This document shows positions 24,836 through 36,800 of a stretch of 64,000 nucleotides of DNA, in pieces. Below the pieces are notes generated by a model. The model was not told where the DNA came from. It was given only the letters and a program-made list of their open reading frames with translations, and made no database searches. Source of the stretch: Datisca glomerata (taxonomy: Eukaryota > Streptophyta > Magnoliopsida > Cucurbitales > Datiscaceae); the NCBI GenBank assembly GCA_003255025.1, contig QANY01008782.1, forward strand, positions 128,659 to 192,658, given 5' to 3'. The first letter of the stretch is position 1. Each line of letters opens with the position of its first letter. Both the position numbers and the translations under genes were made by a program.

Positions 24836-25505
24836 GACTAAAGTAAGCGTGTACGACTCTTGTATCCCCATTCCCTCCATATGACCATCAAAGACTTTAC
24901 TGCTTAAAATCTTTGTGAATAGATCTGTTAGGCTGTTGACCGTCGATATGTGTGTAACTACAACATCTACACACTGAACAATCTCTCTAGTGTGCTTGAA
25001 TCTTTTATGGCTCCTTGGTTCCTTCGAGTTTACTACGGCCACACTATCCTTGTAATAAAGTGTCGTGGGCTTCTCAACTTCTGGAACAACTTCCAGAGTC
25101 TTCAAGAACTTTCTAAGTCATACAGCCTTCTTAGCAGCTTCACAAGCTACCATATATTTATCTTCCATGGTAAAATCAGCAATGCAAGATTGTTTGATAC
25201 TTCTATATATAATTGATCAATCGTTCAGGATGAACACCGATCCTGAAGTGGACCTCCTAAAATCTTTGTCTGCTTGAAAGTCAGAATCAGTATAACCCGT
25301 CATATCAAGTCAGTACATGAATACACAAGCAGGTAGTGCCTTATTCTCATCAGATACTTAAAGATATGGTTGATGGCATTCCACTGCTCGATTCTAGGAT
25401 TAAATTAGAAATAGCTCACCACACCCACCGTGTAGCAAATGTATGGCATAGTGAAAAGCATCGCATACATGAGACTTCCTACGGCTGAGGCATATAGAAT
25501 ATTTC
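24836..25505 (-). pseudogene. Copia-C RNase H
   Basis: The C-terminal part is open at 24818-25105 and reads LEVVPEVEKPTTLYYKDSVA, then TDLFTKILSSKVFDGHMEGMG, the standard end of a copia polyprotein. The upstream part, with a GGGVVVW-type segment, is broken by stops. The catalytic D of YCDN is replaced, since the text reads YYKDS. Its wording closely resembles the Copia-B RNase H. Confidence 0.85.
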
Positions 25506-26250
25506 TCATGTCTTCCGCTTCTTAAGGAGTCTTGACTTCTCCTTAGAGAGGTTGACTCCATGCCTGAAAGGAAGATATCCCTTTTTTGGGGTCTTGCATG
25601 CTTGAGACAATGCTGATTGTCTGTTCTTCCTATCTTGAAAGATCTGAATACCTAAGACAAATGGAGTTTCTCTAAGATCTTTCATATCAAATTGCTTTGA
25701 AAGTGAAATCTTGACATCAGACAATTTTCCTACATCATTCTCACTGATTAAAATATCATCTACGTAGAAGACTAGAAAAACTACTTTCACTTTATGTATC
25801 AGCTTATACACACAAGGTTCGTCCATTAACTGTTCAAAGCCAAAGTTCTTAACAGTTTCGTCAAATCTAATATTCCATGAACGTGACGCTTGCTTAAGTC
25901 CATAAATGGACTTCAGCAATTCATAAACCTTGTACTCTTGGCCTTTCTCCATGAATCCATCTAGTTGAGCCATATAAATGCGCTATTCAAGATTGCCATT
26001 CAGAAATGAAGTCTTGATGTCCATCTGTTAGATTTCATAATCGAGGATACCATCAATGTACATGAGGATTCATATGGATTTCAGTATGGATACCAACGAG
26101 AAAGTATCTTCATAGTCTATACCTTCCTTTTGAGTGTAGCCCTTAGCTACTAGTCTAGCTTTAAATGTCTCGACATTCCCATCTGTACCTCTTTTTTTCG
26201 TATAGATCCATTTACACCCTACAGGTTTTACCCCTTTAGGAGGATCTACA
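25506..26250 (-). pseudogene. Copia-C reverse transcriptase
   Basis: A 155-codon open piece at 25506-25973 reads from MAQLDGFMEKGQEYKVYELL through KQASRSW to FYVDDILISENDV and QFDMKDLRETPFVLGIQIF. The YVDD catalytic loop is intact at 25755-25766. The N-terminal fingers, with the text KTSFLNGNLE, lie upstream to about 26250 in other frames. It is disabled by stops outside the catalytic loop. Confidence 0.9.
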
Positions 26251-27465
26251 AGTTTTCAGATTTTATTCGAATACATCGAATGTATCTCAATGTTCATGGC
26301 ATCTTGCCATAAGTTTGCTTCAGGACCATCTATGGCCTGTGTGTAGGAGACATGTTCATCATGATCTTTATATGAGACTGCTATTAAAGAATCTTCATAA
26401 GACATGTACCTGTCAGGCTGTCTCACAACCTTCCCACTATGTCGAGGCTCCATAGGCTCTCACCCCAACTATGGTTCTTCAATTATTGAATTAGAAAAAG
26501 TTCCTGATTGGGGAGTTGGTGTCCTCCCCCTCAATAATTCCTCTAACACAAGAGTTCTTCTCGACTTCGCACTTCTTATATAGTCATCTTTCAAGGAAAC
26601 ATGCATTCATGCTTACGAATGTTTCTTGAAAATCAAACTATAAAAGACATACCTATTCGTTCATTTGGGATATTCTACAAACATGCATAATTCTGATCGA
26701 CTAGCCAACTTACATGTCTTCTATTTCAGAACATGCACTGAGCACCCCCATATCTTAAAGTGGTTAACGGACGACTTTCGCCCATTCCATATTTCATATG
26801 GTGTGTCAGGTACCATTTTTTACGGAACTTGGTTCAGAATGTATGCTGCTGTTTCTAAGACATATCCCCAGAACAAATTTAGGAGGGATGAGTAACTCAT
26901 CATGGATCTAACTATATCCATCAGAGTTCGATTCCTTCTCTATGACATGTCATTCTGTTGTGGAGTGCCAGGTGTTATAAGCTGAGAACGAATACGTTCT
27001 TCCTTAAGAAAGTCTTTAAACTCTCCTAGTAAGTACTTTCCACCACGATCAGATCGTATCTTTTTTAATTATTTCTCTAATTGCTTTTCGACCATAACCT
27101 TGTACTCTTTAAACTTTTCAAAGGTTTTAAACTTTTGGCGCATTAGATAAACAAGTAAAAAATGTGAGTAGTCATCAATGAAGATTACAAAGTATTCATA
27201 ACCTCCTCTTACTTGAATATTTTAATGGCCCACATACATCACTATGTACGAGTTCGAGGCATTGAGTGGCTCTTTCACCCTTCGCTGAAAAAGATATCTT
27301 GGTCATTTTACCTTCTATACAAGATTCATATGTGGTAGTGATCCCACACTTAAAGTTTGTAATGGACCATCATTTGTAAGTAATTTAATCCTGTCAAGGC
27401 TAATGTGGCTAAGGCATAAGTGACACAAATAAGTTAGATCGGTTGAGTCGGATTTCAATCGTTTA
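26251..27465 (-). pseudogene. Copia-C integrase
   Basis: Reading leftwards from 27465, the core shows IRSDRGGKYL (about 27030-27060), then TPQQNDMS with RRNRTL (about 26930-26970), and then the C-terminal and linker segments including KVVRQPDRYMSYEDSL at 26256-26453. The catalytic D-E neighbourhood is still recognisable. Stops and shifts break the frame many times. Confidence 0.82.
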
Positions 27466-28002
27466 CTATCCCTTTTGTAAATCAGTATTTACTCCAGTGT
27501 CACATATCATTGAAACTATTGATTTTACGTAAAACAATTTATTTACCAAACGCACAGTAGTAATTAAGCAGTCATTTATAAAAATACTAATATCTTTATC
27601 AATGAAATTCAAATTGATTCCTTGCTCAATTAAACTACCCACTGGAATAAGGTTCTTCCCAAAACTGGGATAATAAACATCACGTAAAACTATAAAACTA
27701 TTAACAAATGACAATTTAATAGTTCTCATAGATACGATCGATACTAGTGCTCCATTTCCCCAATGGAAGTTGAACTCCCCCTCGTCAAGCCTTCTGATTT
27801 CCCTAAACTCCTGTAGGGAACAACATATATGGTTAGTAGCTGCAGAGTCAACAATCCACGAAAAATTAGAGTCAGCCACATAACAGGCCTCAGTAATAAG
27901 TATTATACCTTTAGATCTCAACTCCTTGAGATAGTCTAGGTAGTTGTGTTTCCAATGGTCGCTGGCCACATAATGATGACACTTATCTTTCAACTTGTCC
28001 AC
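27466..28002 (-). pseudogene. Copia-C protease and pre-integrase
   Basis: An open piece of 178 codons. It begins with a ruined zinc knuckle: the text KCHHYVASDHWKHNYLDYL has lost three of the four C-C-H-C ligands. The protease motif follows as WIVDSAATNH, with catalytic Asp at 27847-27849 and the G of D-S-G changed to Ala. LDEGEFNFHWGNGALVSI and NLIPVGSLIEQGIN continue into the pre-integrase region. The gag frame and the pol frame are the same here. Confidence 0.88.
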
Positions 28003-28800
28003 TTTTGCAGTGCCCTTATCTTTTGCAGCTTATGAGTTTTACTTCTTATCCTTCTTCAGACCTCTCATGTGTTTCTTTTTGGCACTAGAGTTGGAAGGCT
28101 TACTTTCAGTAAAGTTTGCCTCTCCAGTCTTCCTCTCGCCCTTCAGAAACAGGGCCTCAGCAGCTTGTAGTTCCTTCATTAGCTCAGGAAGTGAGTACCT
28201 CAACTTATTCATCGAATAATTAAGTTTAACGTTCTCAAAAGTGTCAGAGTGAGTCTCAAGGATCATATCAACTTATGTCTTATCATCTACCTCATCACCC
28301 ATGATCTCCATCTCATTCAGATAACTAATGATTAACATCATATGTTCTCTGACAAGAGTTCAAGGTTTCATCCTGTAGTTCATGAAATTTTGCACAACAG
28401 TTTGTTTGGCTTAATGACCCTGATCTCCGAACATTTTGTTCATTTTCAACATTATATCAACGACATTTTCCATGTTTTGATGCTGTTGTTGCAACATATT
28501 GCTAACAGAAGTCAATATGTAACATCTGGCGATCTCATCAGATCGCAGCCAAGAAGCATAAACATCTTTTTCCTCTTGAGTCGATTCAACAATAAGATCA
28601 ATGGGACAATGGGTGGTTTGTGCTTTTCTACCGTCGGCACGATATCAAGATGACATTTTCAATCCAAGTAATTTTCACCAGTAAGTTTGTTCGCGTTTAA
28701 GATAGTTGAGAGGGATATCGACATGATTACTTAAAAGACTAAATAAAGTGGTGTAGATAAATACTCAATTATTTAGGAAAGTATGATGCATGATGCAAAT
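28003..28800 (-). pseudogene. Copia-C gag
   Basis: The frame at 28039-28266 reads NYSMNKLRYSLPELMKELQ and a lysine-rich tail, as in the C-terminal half of copia gag. The N-terminal half extends right to about 28700 in broken form, with the heptad-like text around QQHQNMENVVDIMLKMNKM on the minus strand near 28435-28500. One in-frame stop separates this segment from the knuckle and protease at 28002. Confidence 0.75.
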
Positions 28801-30428
28801 ACTTAAATATTTAAAAATTCAATAAAAAATATTTTTTTACATGATGTTATGATCAACAACAATAGCTTGTCTCATCTAAGGACAATGTCCAAGATAGCTC
28901 CTATGGCATCAAGACTCCTCTAATTTGGTTCACGCTTCTCAAGATGTAACTACATCTAACTTAACTAATCACCAATGGTTTTGGTCACCTTAGCCCCATT
29001 GACTAGCCCATATGAGAGATTTCAATGTGCTTCGGTCTAAGTGTTTAACAAACACATCGGCTTTAAAGGTTGCCATGAACTAACAGTCCGTCTCACTATT
29101 TCCTTCACAAGTTTTAGCTTTTTAAATAACTCGATGACTAAAAAAGACGTGATTCCCAAGTTTCTCCCACTAAAGAGTGGACCGCTAGAGCGACTTTAAA
29201 CCATTCATCATGCCACGATCAAGTTTGGGTTGGGGACTTTGGGAACGTTTCAATGTAAACGACCAATCCACTTAGTTTTTCGAAAGAATGGATTTTTTGT
29301 TGTTTTTTTCAAAATTTATAACTCTTTATTAATTTAGAAAAAATAAGTTTGGAAAATTATAAACTTTTATAAAACTTAAAATCCAATTTGAAATTTATAG
29401 TTTTTATAAAATTCGTATTGTATTTAAATTATAACTCATTATAGATTAAACTACAATGATACATGTACATGTTACATGACATTTTGATATTGATATATCT
29501 CTAATTCTATATGACATGTTATATGATTATGCAAGATTAATAATAGATCATTAATTCAAAATTAACCTCCCTATTGGTTTCTAATTACAATTCATAAAAG
29601 AATAATGAATAAATTATAATTAATTTAAATACTAGCTTTCATGGCGTCTGTGATAGTATCCTTATCCTTTAGGAAGTTCCACCAATTTTGTAACTCTTTA
29701 CAACAGTGCGATCCCATTTTTAAAATTCAAAATTTTGATCAAAAGTCTTTAGATAAGGAAAACTATTTTCCTAATTAAATAATCCCTTTAAAATCCTTTT
29801 AAAATTTAAAATTCAAAAGATAAAAAGGTAAATGAATAATTATCCTTTTTAATTCACAATTCAAAAGAGAAAAAGAGAAAATAGTAATTATCTTTTCAAT
29901 TCAAAATTCAAATAATAAAGAGATAAATTAGATAATTATCCTTTGGATCTTAATTATCTTTTATCTGTTTAAAATTTAAATTTTTAAGGATAAAATATGA
30001 GATTAGAGTTTTTATAAAACATTACAGTATTTCCTAAACTCTAATTATTATCACTTAGGGTTTCACAAACCCTAGTCATCATGCAGGGCACGACAGTGGA
30101 CATCAGGAGGCTACGCGGCACAGAGGCTGGCGCCGATGACGGCGGCGGTTTCGACAGCAACGGCAACAGTTTTTATAGTGACAGATTACATCGAATTATA
30201 AAAAATACAACTTTTGCAAGAAAAAAAAATTACCTAAAATCCTACGCCTCAATTTCAGCATACATCAATTCCAAAAATGAAAAATAAAACGCTTAGAGCC
30301 AATAGATCAGGATCCATTCATTAAACACATTCAAAAGTAATTTGTATCTACCATATAAAAATATGCCAATATGAGAACATCTAACGATACATACGTTTAA
30401 TCACAGAATATGATAATCAAGAAATCAA
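28801..30428 (-). other. Copia-C leader region and inserted or unassigned sequence
   Basis: About 1.6 kilobases lie between the gag and the primer binding site. No reading frame is convincing. The leader ends in a GC-rich patch at 30080-30170 (GACGGCGGCGG), like the GC-rich patches in the Copia-B leader. AAAATTCAAAATTCAA-type direct repeats fill 29760-30000. Confidence 0.5.
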
Positions 30429-30441
30429 GGCTCCGATACCA
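30429..30441 (-). other. Copia-C primer binding site
   Basis: The minus strand reads TGGTATCGGAGCC two bases after the LTR end. It matches the initiator-methionine tRNA site with one change. Confidence 0.92.
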
Positions 30442-30443
30442 AT

Positions 30444-31034
30444 TGTTGGACCGAGATTTAAAATTTGAGAAAAAATCATTGAACCATGAACGGTTCGAGG
30501 TATTGTCTAGCAATTCAAACTCACTCTTTTGACGTATCAAAGATCGTAAGCAACTAGGTCAAGTTTTGTATTCACCTTAGGATTAAGCTAATTATGAAAA
30601 TACCCTTAAGGTATAACAATTAGATTTAGAGTTTGATAAACGGTTTTACTCCAAACTAATTTGTTACTGGTCTTGGTCTATACAACATGTTCCATAACAT
30701 GTCTAGGTCAACCGTTAGAGTCTCCGCTCCAATGCCCCAAGACTGGCATACTTTGGTTCAACCTAACAGTCATAATCGGACCCAATTGTGCGGTCGATCC
30801 TAAGACTACAAATAACATTCTGAAATATTTCAGAAGAGTTTGTCTGGGAGACCCCTCAATATTTACTCTTCTTACGTTGATAATAGTTCCATGACTTGAG
30901 TAAATTATAAACACACTTTAATTAATAGAAAAACTTCCATTCATTCTATAAATTCAATAATACAAAATGTTTGAGAAATAACTAAATACTCATAAATAGT
31001 TTTTACACCCTACTTTATGGACATAATTCCAACA
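30444..31034 (-). mobile_element. Copia-C 5' LTR with large internal deletion
   Basis: On the minus strand it begins TGTTGGAATTATGTCC (31034) and ends GGTCCAACA (30444). It is 591 bases long against 1863 for its partner. The partner's 23014-24268 is missing, and the join falls at CGGTTCG|AGGTATTG, where both flanks carry CG. The lost part includes the partner's TATA-like block. Confidence 0.92.
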
Positions 31035-31039
31035 TTCCC
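31035..31039. repeat. Copia-C right target-site duplication TTCCC
   Basis: Exact partner of 22956-22960. The Gypsy-1 integrase resumes at the next base. Confidence 0.9.
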
Positions 31040-31464
31040 TATACTAAAGATGTGTTAGTCTTGACGAGATCATATATGTAATAAGATAAATGCATGTGAG
31101 TGTGTGTGATAATCAGAGTGGCGCCGGAGCCTTCCACCACACATTGAAAAAGGTAAATGTACTATTATCCCAACATGACACTTGACACAAAAAAGTTTGT
31201 ACAAAAATGTGACTAGTGCCACATTTTTGCCAATATTTCCTACCAACCCCGATAATCGTGCACTTCTATAACTAGCTCGTGGACTTTCGCTTAATAGGGT
31301 GTAGACCTAACATGACCTTTGCCCATCGGGAAATCACAAGATGAATTCATCATTTTTGTCATAGATTATTTCACTAAATGGATAAATGTATGGAAACATT
31401 AGCTACCATAACTAACCGCAAAACCAAGATTTTTATGAAAGAACACAATTTGTAGTTTGACATA
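31040..31464 (+). pseudogene. Gypsy-1 integrase, part 1
   Basis: The text continues the frame left at 22955. It gives the N-terminal zinc-binding region (RCVSLDEIIYVI, MHVSVCDNQSGAGA) and then the first part of the catalytic core around VIDYFTKW near 31357-31380, with core Asp in DYFTKW. In-frame stops are present. It ends in GTTTGACATA at the insertion point of a Mutator-like element. Confidence 0.85.
31455..31464. repeat. Left 10-base target duplication of MULE-1
   Basis: GTTTGACATA is repeated exactly at 31925-31934 on the other side of the inserted element. Nine to ten bases is the size expected of Mutator-like elements. Confidence 0.85.
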
Positions 31465-31924
31465 AGGTTGTCAGAATCGTGATCCTACCTAGGATCATGG
31501 AAAGGTCTCACGAATTGGATCATAGGATCAAATCGTGAATCGTAAGATCCTACTATATAATAGTAGTATTATGAAAAACATAATTTACCAAACTACATAA
31601 TAAAATTCTTGAATTTAGTTAACTAATCAACAGTAAATTTCAATATTTTACTAAGTGCAATTTAAATAAATATATAATAACTTAAAAATTGAACATATTA
31701 AATGAATTTTATATTTTTTCTTATGAATACCTTATAAAATTATGGTTAGTAGAATCGTACGATGAAATAGGATCGTAAGATTCTACCAATCCAAGACAAA
31801 AAATATAATAGGATCCTAAGGTCCTTCCAATTCAAGAATCTACTTATGAATTGGATCATAGGAGTTAGACATGATCGTAAAATCGTAAGATGCTACGATC
31901 CAGATCGAGAATTTAACAACCATG
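31465..31924. mobile_element. MULE-1, small non-autonomous Mutator-like element
   Basis: A 460-base AT-rich insertion inside the integrase. The ends are imperfect inverted repeats: AGGTTGTCAGAATCGTGATCC on the left and, on the reverse complement of the right end, GGTTGTTAAATTCTCGATC. Its interior repeats GATCCTA / GATCGTAAGA blocks in both orientations. It has no coding capacity, and the 10-base target duplication is perfect. A second relative lies 175 bases away. Confidence 0.82.
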
Positions 31925-32099
31925 GTTTGACATACCACACACTGTTATTAATGACAATGGCAGATAGTCTGACAATGCGAAGTTCAACTAGGTTTTGAGA
32001 ACAACTTAGTATTAAGCACCACACTTCCTCGCTTGCCCACCCTCTCTCTAACGGACATGTGGAGGTAGTAAAATAAAAATCAAGCACAACCTCAAGACA
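31925..32099 (+). pseudogene. Gypsy-1 integrase, part 2
   Basis: The core resumes in the frame left at 31464, and the join reads FDIPHTVINDNG, carrying the second core Asp (DNG). It continues to HPLSNGHVE near 32038-32065 with the core glutamate environment, and stops at the Lys-Thr codons before MULE-2. Several in-frame stops interrupt it. Confidence 0.85.
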
Positions 32100-32847
32100 A
32101 AGGTTGTCATGATCGTAGTTTTTACTCAGATCAATGGATGGGTCTTTTGAATTGGATCACATCGAGGATCGTAAGGTCCTACTAAATGTTAATAACCATA
32201 ATATTAAAAACATTGTGATGCTTAAAAAATAAATTAAACTATTTCTAACTAAAATTAAACAATGAAAATAAGTTTTACTCTACTTTATAAAGGGCTGAAA
32301 TATATAACGGCTCAAAATAGTCAACTCAAGCTTGATCTCAAACATATAATTTTTTAAGTTCCTCAGAATGATTTTCTCACTCAAGCATTTTAATGAGTAA
32401 AGCAACCGAGATAATTCAAATTTAATTTCTTTAGTTTCTCAAAATTAAAATTATAAAATTAAATTCACAGAAATGATTCTTAAAATTTCATAAACAAACA
32501 AATAAAATTTAAAGATTTGTGTGAGAAAGTATGAGCCAAAGCCCGTAGAATATTACATAAATTCAATAATTTTGATTTATGGAAAGCTATTAACTATGAT
32601 ATCGGCTTCACTTCCACCAAATTGGACTTAAGGAGGCTGAGGAGGTGGGCTTCAACAACCAGACCTTTGACAAATTAAAAAAAATGCCAAAATTATGAGA
32701 TTGGTACGATCGGTAATCCTACCAATCCTACAATCCTATTCCGATCCTATGAGATTACGATTTTATACTCGATCCAGATTATTTGGTGGTTATGAGATGG
32801 AAGGATTGTACAATTCTACGATCCGGATCACGATTTTGTCAACATCG
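32100..32847. mobile_element. MULE-2, related Mutator-like element
   Basis: A 748-base insertion flanked by CTCAAGACA (32091-32099) and CTCAAGACT (32848-32856), a 9-base duplication with one change. The left end AAGGTTGTCATGATCGTAG and the reverse-complemented right end, with TTGACAAAATCGTGATCCGG, match the MULE-1 ends. The interior has the same GATCGTAAGGTCCTA words. There is no coding capacity; the weak frame at 32695 runs through the element into the integrase. Confidence 0.8.
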
Positions 32848-33393
32848 CTCAAGACTAAGTTAGAAAGAAGAAAAAGAGTTTGGGTGGATGAGCTCAACAA
32901 TGTGCTCTAGGCGTATCGAACAACCAGTAAAACTACCAAGAGTGAAACATCGTACATCCTAGCGTTCATCATGGAAGCACTCATCCCTAGAGGGATTGGG
33001 TTACCCTATCATAGAATCCACAACTTAGGCACAACGTAGGCAACTTAGAGGAATTAAGACCAAGAAAATCTGAGGAATGAATCGTACAAACTCGTATCCT
33101 CATGTTACTAAAACTCGTCATTTCAGTGTGAGAGACTTGTTCCTAATAAAAATAATGGAAAAAGAGGTAGGAGGCCTTGACCAACATGGAGAGACTCTAC
33201 ACCGTTATAGAATTAGTGCGACTAGGAGCTTACAACCTACAAAACTTGTGCGGACAAGCATTGGCCCACCCCTGGTATGTTGAGCACCATAAAATTTACT
33301 TCCAATAGTTAGAATATGTAATAGTCTTTGTATTACTACAATCGTCCAATAAAATGAGGATTTTTCAAGAATTTCTTTGCTAAAGAAAAAAAG
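32848..33393 (+). pseudogene. Gypsy-1 integrase, part 3 and C-terminus
   Basis: Across MULE-2 the frame rejoins as HNLKTKLERRKRVWVDEL, then NNVL (32907), a stop, and AYRTTSKTTKSETS. The integrase C-terminal domain follows to about 33290 with stops. No further coding sequence of the element is seen before the 3' repeats. Confidence 0.82.
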
Positions 33394-33672
33394 TGATGTT
33401 TGACCTAAGCCCATGAGCCAAGAAGATGAGTAAAGAAAATTCTAGCCTCAGTAAAAATGTCTGGCCAGACTTAATGGGAAAAGTTATGTATGTCTTGAGC
33501 CCTTGTGCCAAGAAGATAAGTTAAAAAAAAGTCTAGACCGAGCAGAAACACTTGACCATTCTAAAAAATGATGTCTGACCTGAGCTCTCGTGCTTAGAAG
33601 GCGAGTGAAGGAAAGTATAGCCTGAGTAGAAATGTTAGGCAAACTCAAAAGGAAAAAATACAAAGTCCAACT
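33394..33672 (+). repeat. Gypsy-1 3' minisatellite, ~88-base unit, three copies plus
   Basis: Units start near 33394, 33485 and 33570, with a partial fourth near 33661. Each reads like GATGTxTGACCTGAGCxCxxGxGCCAAGAAG in its first part and TCTAGCCTxAGxAGAAA in its second. Repeats after the integrase are common in Tat-type elements. The last unit ends where EPRV-1 begins. Confidence 0.75.
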
Positions 33673-34905
33673 TGAACATGAGCCTATTGTAGTAAGACGC
33701 GACCCTTTTTGGGTATGATCTTTCGATTATTGAAGGGTAGTCTTTTTGGTGGATTGGATATTTGGCTTAATTAAGTGGCTTGACTCCACAGATGATTCAG
33801 AGTCAGAATTATTATTGTCTTCTAAAATGAGAAACATCTTTTGAATCAATTCTTGCTTAAACTAGAATTTAGGCTTTGTGGCTTTTGATTTTCCCTTTGA
33901 AGTGAGTTTGGATTCTTTGAATGAGTTTGAAGATTGTTTGATTTATGGATTAGAGTTAATGGGGGCATTAATTTTTAATGGGGTTTGGGCAAAAAGATTT
34001 TCCAATTTTAGGTTATGATGGATATTTGCAAATTCATGATTAATGGATGTAATATTTTTGTGAGTATTAAACTTGTCCACCATTTAACATAATATTGTCG
34101 GGTGAGGATTCCATTTTCAATTGCATATTGTCATTTTAGGATAAAGGATATTTTGTATTTGTTTGAGAAACATAGGAGTTGAGGGAAGGAAGCCTCAATT
34201 GGTGAAGGCTTGTAAAGTTTTAGAAATAAATTAAAACATTGTAGAAAATCTATTGAAAATAATTCTAGGACAGGACCGCGAACGAACCACCATCTTAAGA
34301 ACTAATTTAAAAAATTAATTTTTAAATTTTTATCAAAATTTAAAAATCAAGAGTGAGAAAAATCAGTATTTTGATACAAGAAAATTGTATACCAAGCATC
34401 AATATAATCAAAATAGTTATATTATTTTTTATTTAAAATCATTTTAAGAGCTGAAGGATGAGCCTTCCAGGCTTCTATAGTCACAATTTTAAGAATATAA
34501 AAGAAATGATAGAGAATCTTTCCTTCAAAATTTTTAATTGGGTTAATATTTATGGATTTGGTTTCCATGAGAATGTCTATGTAGAAACTGAGATTTTTGT
34601 TATTGTGTCCAGGACATAGTGAAAATCAAAAATGAAATAGGCTTTTGCGAGTTGAACATGTTTATATGAGCAAATAGGGGCTCAATATGAAATAGATTTT
34701 TCCTTGATTTTTTTTCTGAGGGGATGAGTTTTTATATTTTGTGATTTGTTGATTGAGAGATTGGGTATCAAAAGGTTGAGATATTGAAAAAATTGGTCAA
34801 ATTGATTGATAAATGATGATTGGTAATTGGTTCTTTAGATGATAATTGTTAATTGATCTTGACTAGGAGAAGAATTCATTTTTAATTTGAACCTTAAGGG
34901 CCAAT
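33673..34905 (-). pseudogene. EPRV-1 downstream open-frame remnant
   Basis: This part lies after the RNase H and is similar to 57516-58754 in EPRV-2. It would correspond to the extra open frame downstream of the polyprotein. I do not recognise a domain in it. Stops in all frames. Confidence 0.55.
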
Positions 34906-35629
34906 TGTGGAGTTGAAGACTCCCCTTTAATTCTGGCCTTGGAGACATTAGCTTGGGGGTCTAGACTCCATCTTATTGACCCTGCAAGAATTCACGAGTG
35001 AGAAAGTCAGGAATTGAATTATTAATGTCTTGAAAAATTTTAATATCAAAATAAAGAATACTGGATTGCCATCTAGCAAAAATTTATTTAGAAGAAATAT
35101 TTTTAACATTTTTTTCAAATCACGTTTTGTAGACTTACAGTCAAGTTTTAAAAGAAAATTTTGATTTACAAGATCATCTTGTACTATAATTAATTTGGGA
35201 TTAGGTCCAGATTCTAGAGGTGAACATGACAATTTGTTCAAGTGCTTCTGGAGTATTTTTTGCAACATGATAGCTTCATATCTATGTTCAGAGGCACCAG
35301 TTTAGACTATTTTAAAAGAATTAATAGTCAAAATGCCGAGATTAGGAAGTGTCTTAACATGAGTTTTAATTTTCTTAATCAAATTAGTATGGACAGTTGT
35401 CAAAGGAGAGACATTTTTCTTAAGCCTTTCAAAATGAGGCTTGCAATCAATTCTTAGATTGTTATAAAAATCAGACATGTGATTAAGGGATCATAAAAAT
35501 CATTGTAATTGGGTTTTACCATGGATTTCATCAGAAAATTTATCTGCAAATTGTATGACACGGTCAACTGATTTAATAATATAATGATGGATCTCAAATC
35601 CTAGAAATCGAACTCTAGGCTGAAATAGT
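34906..35629 (-). pseudogene. EPRV-1 RNase H remnant
   Basis: An open piece at 34948-35268 begins in the frame of the caulimovirid RNase H (a KLDCKSTKRDLKK-like segment). It then runs into a frameshift near 35060-35100, after which the family text continues in another frame. The whole segment is absent from EPRV-2, where a deletion joins 58754 to 58755. Confidence 0.7.
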
Positions 35630-36163
35630 TTGATCTTGCTTGCAGAGATGACTAAACCATTTTATTTTATTATTTTGGTAAATAATTCAAGATATTTCCT
35701 ATGTTGATCAATTGTTTTAAAAATAAAAAAACATCATCAATCTAAACAATTGAGAAATGAGTAAATTAGTTAAAAATTTCATTCATTATATTCTGAAATT
35801 CACTAGGAGCATTATTAAGACCAAAAGACATTACATTTCACTCATAATGGCCGAATGGAGTTATAAATACAATTTTATACTTATCATTTTCATTTATTTA
35901 GATTTGTCAAAATCCAAATTTTATAGCTTGTAATTAATGACTAATATGAGAACTCCTCGTTCAATTTCACTGGCCTTTTTTTCAAAAGGCGGAACATGAT
36001 CAATGAGATTTGCTTCTCCTGATAATATTTTTATTAAGGAGTTCTGTAATTTTTTTTTTAAAATTCAAGTATTTCAGAATTCATCTGAATCGATCGTGCC
36101 GTTGTAAGGATGCTTTTCTCATCAAATCCCTTAATATAAGATAAACAGACAATATGATAATGT
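35630..36163 (-). pseudogene. EPRV-1 reverse transcriptase remnant
   Basis: The palm region of a caulimovirid reverse transcriptase is recognisable on the minus strand between about 35700 and 35930. At the catalytic box YIDD (35733-35744) the tyrosine codon has become TAG, while the two Asp codons remain. Two deletions relative to EPRV-2 are seen: 48 bases near 35921, and a larger one at 36163 that removes the N-terminal fingers and part of a MITE. Confidence 0.85.
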
Positions 36164-36314
36164 TTTAGTTCTGTTAGGTTCAAAAACCATCAAAATTCCT
36201 AACAGAACTGAAACTTCGGTTCGACCAAAAAATCAAATTGAAAACATATAAAGAATCGACCGAACTAGTCATTTTCAGTTCAGATCGGTTGGTTCGGGAC
36301 ACTTTTGAACACTC
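36164..36314. mobile_element. Truncated hAT-like MITE inside EPRV-1
   Basis: About 150 bases with GGTTCGG/CCGAACC words. They match the right part of the MITE at 59543-59934, including the end TTCGGGACACTTTTGxA. It is followed by GTTTTCA, as in EPRV-2. The left two thirds are deleted. Confidence 0.8.
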
Positions 36315-36800
36315 ATAGTTTTCACTTTCTCATTGTGCGAAAAAGAAATGAATTTAAATTTAAAAGGTTTATCCATAGGATAAGTGATGATTACACCATG
36401 CTCTGTAGTAAAATGATACAACAGAGAAATGAGTGACAATCTCAAAATAATTTTATCTATCATATTTTTTTATTAAAATAAATGATGTTTTAAAACATAC
36501 ATTGTCTTGACAAATATGAACTTTAGAGATTTCGTAATTGATATGCATACAAGTACCATTGGCAGAAGACAAAGATTCTTTTTCCTTTTTCAAGTACTTG
36601 ATAGGAACAAATCATTCCTACGTATAATTTAAGTCAGTTTCTGAATGAATAAGAGTCATAGAGGTGAAATTAAAGTCTTGAATTATAATTCTGACTATTA
36701 TATGCCATTTTTTAAGTTTGATATAATTAATGGTTTGAAGAAAGTTGTCATCATCTTGTATGTTGACAACATATTTTTCAATCTAATTATCTGATAATGA
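36315..36800 (-). pseudogene. EPRV-1 aspartic protease remnant
   Basis: The protease region of the viral polyprotein is followed by its conserved tail on the minus strand. The active-site triplet D-S-G reads H-S-E (codons at 36639-36647), so the catalytic Asp and the Gly are both changed. EPRV-2 shows D-S-E at the same place. Other stops and shifts are present. Confidence 0.8.

Noticed and set aside
32695..32910. 71-codon plus-strand frame considered as a gene
   Set aside because: Its first two thirds are MULE-2 end sequence and its last third is Gypsy-1 integrase; the frame only exists because of the insertion.
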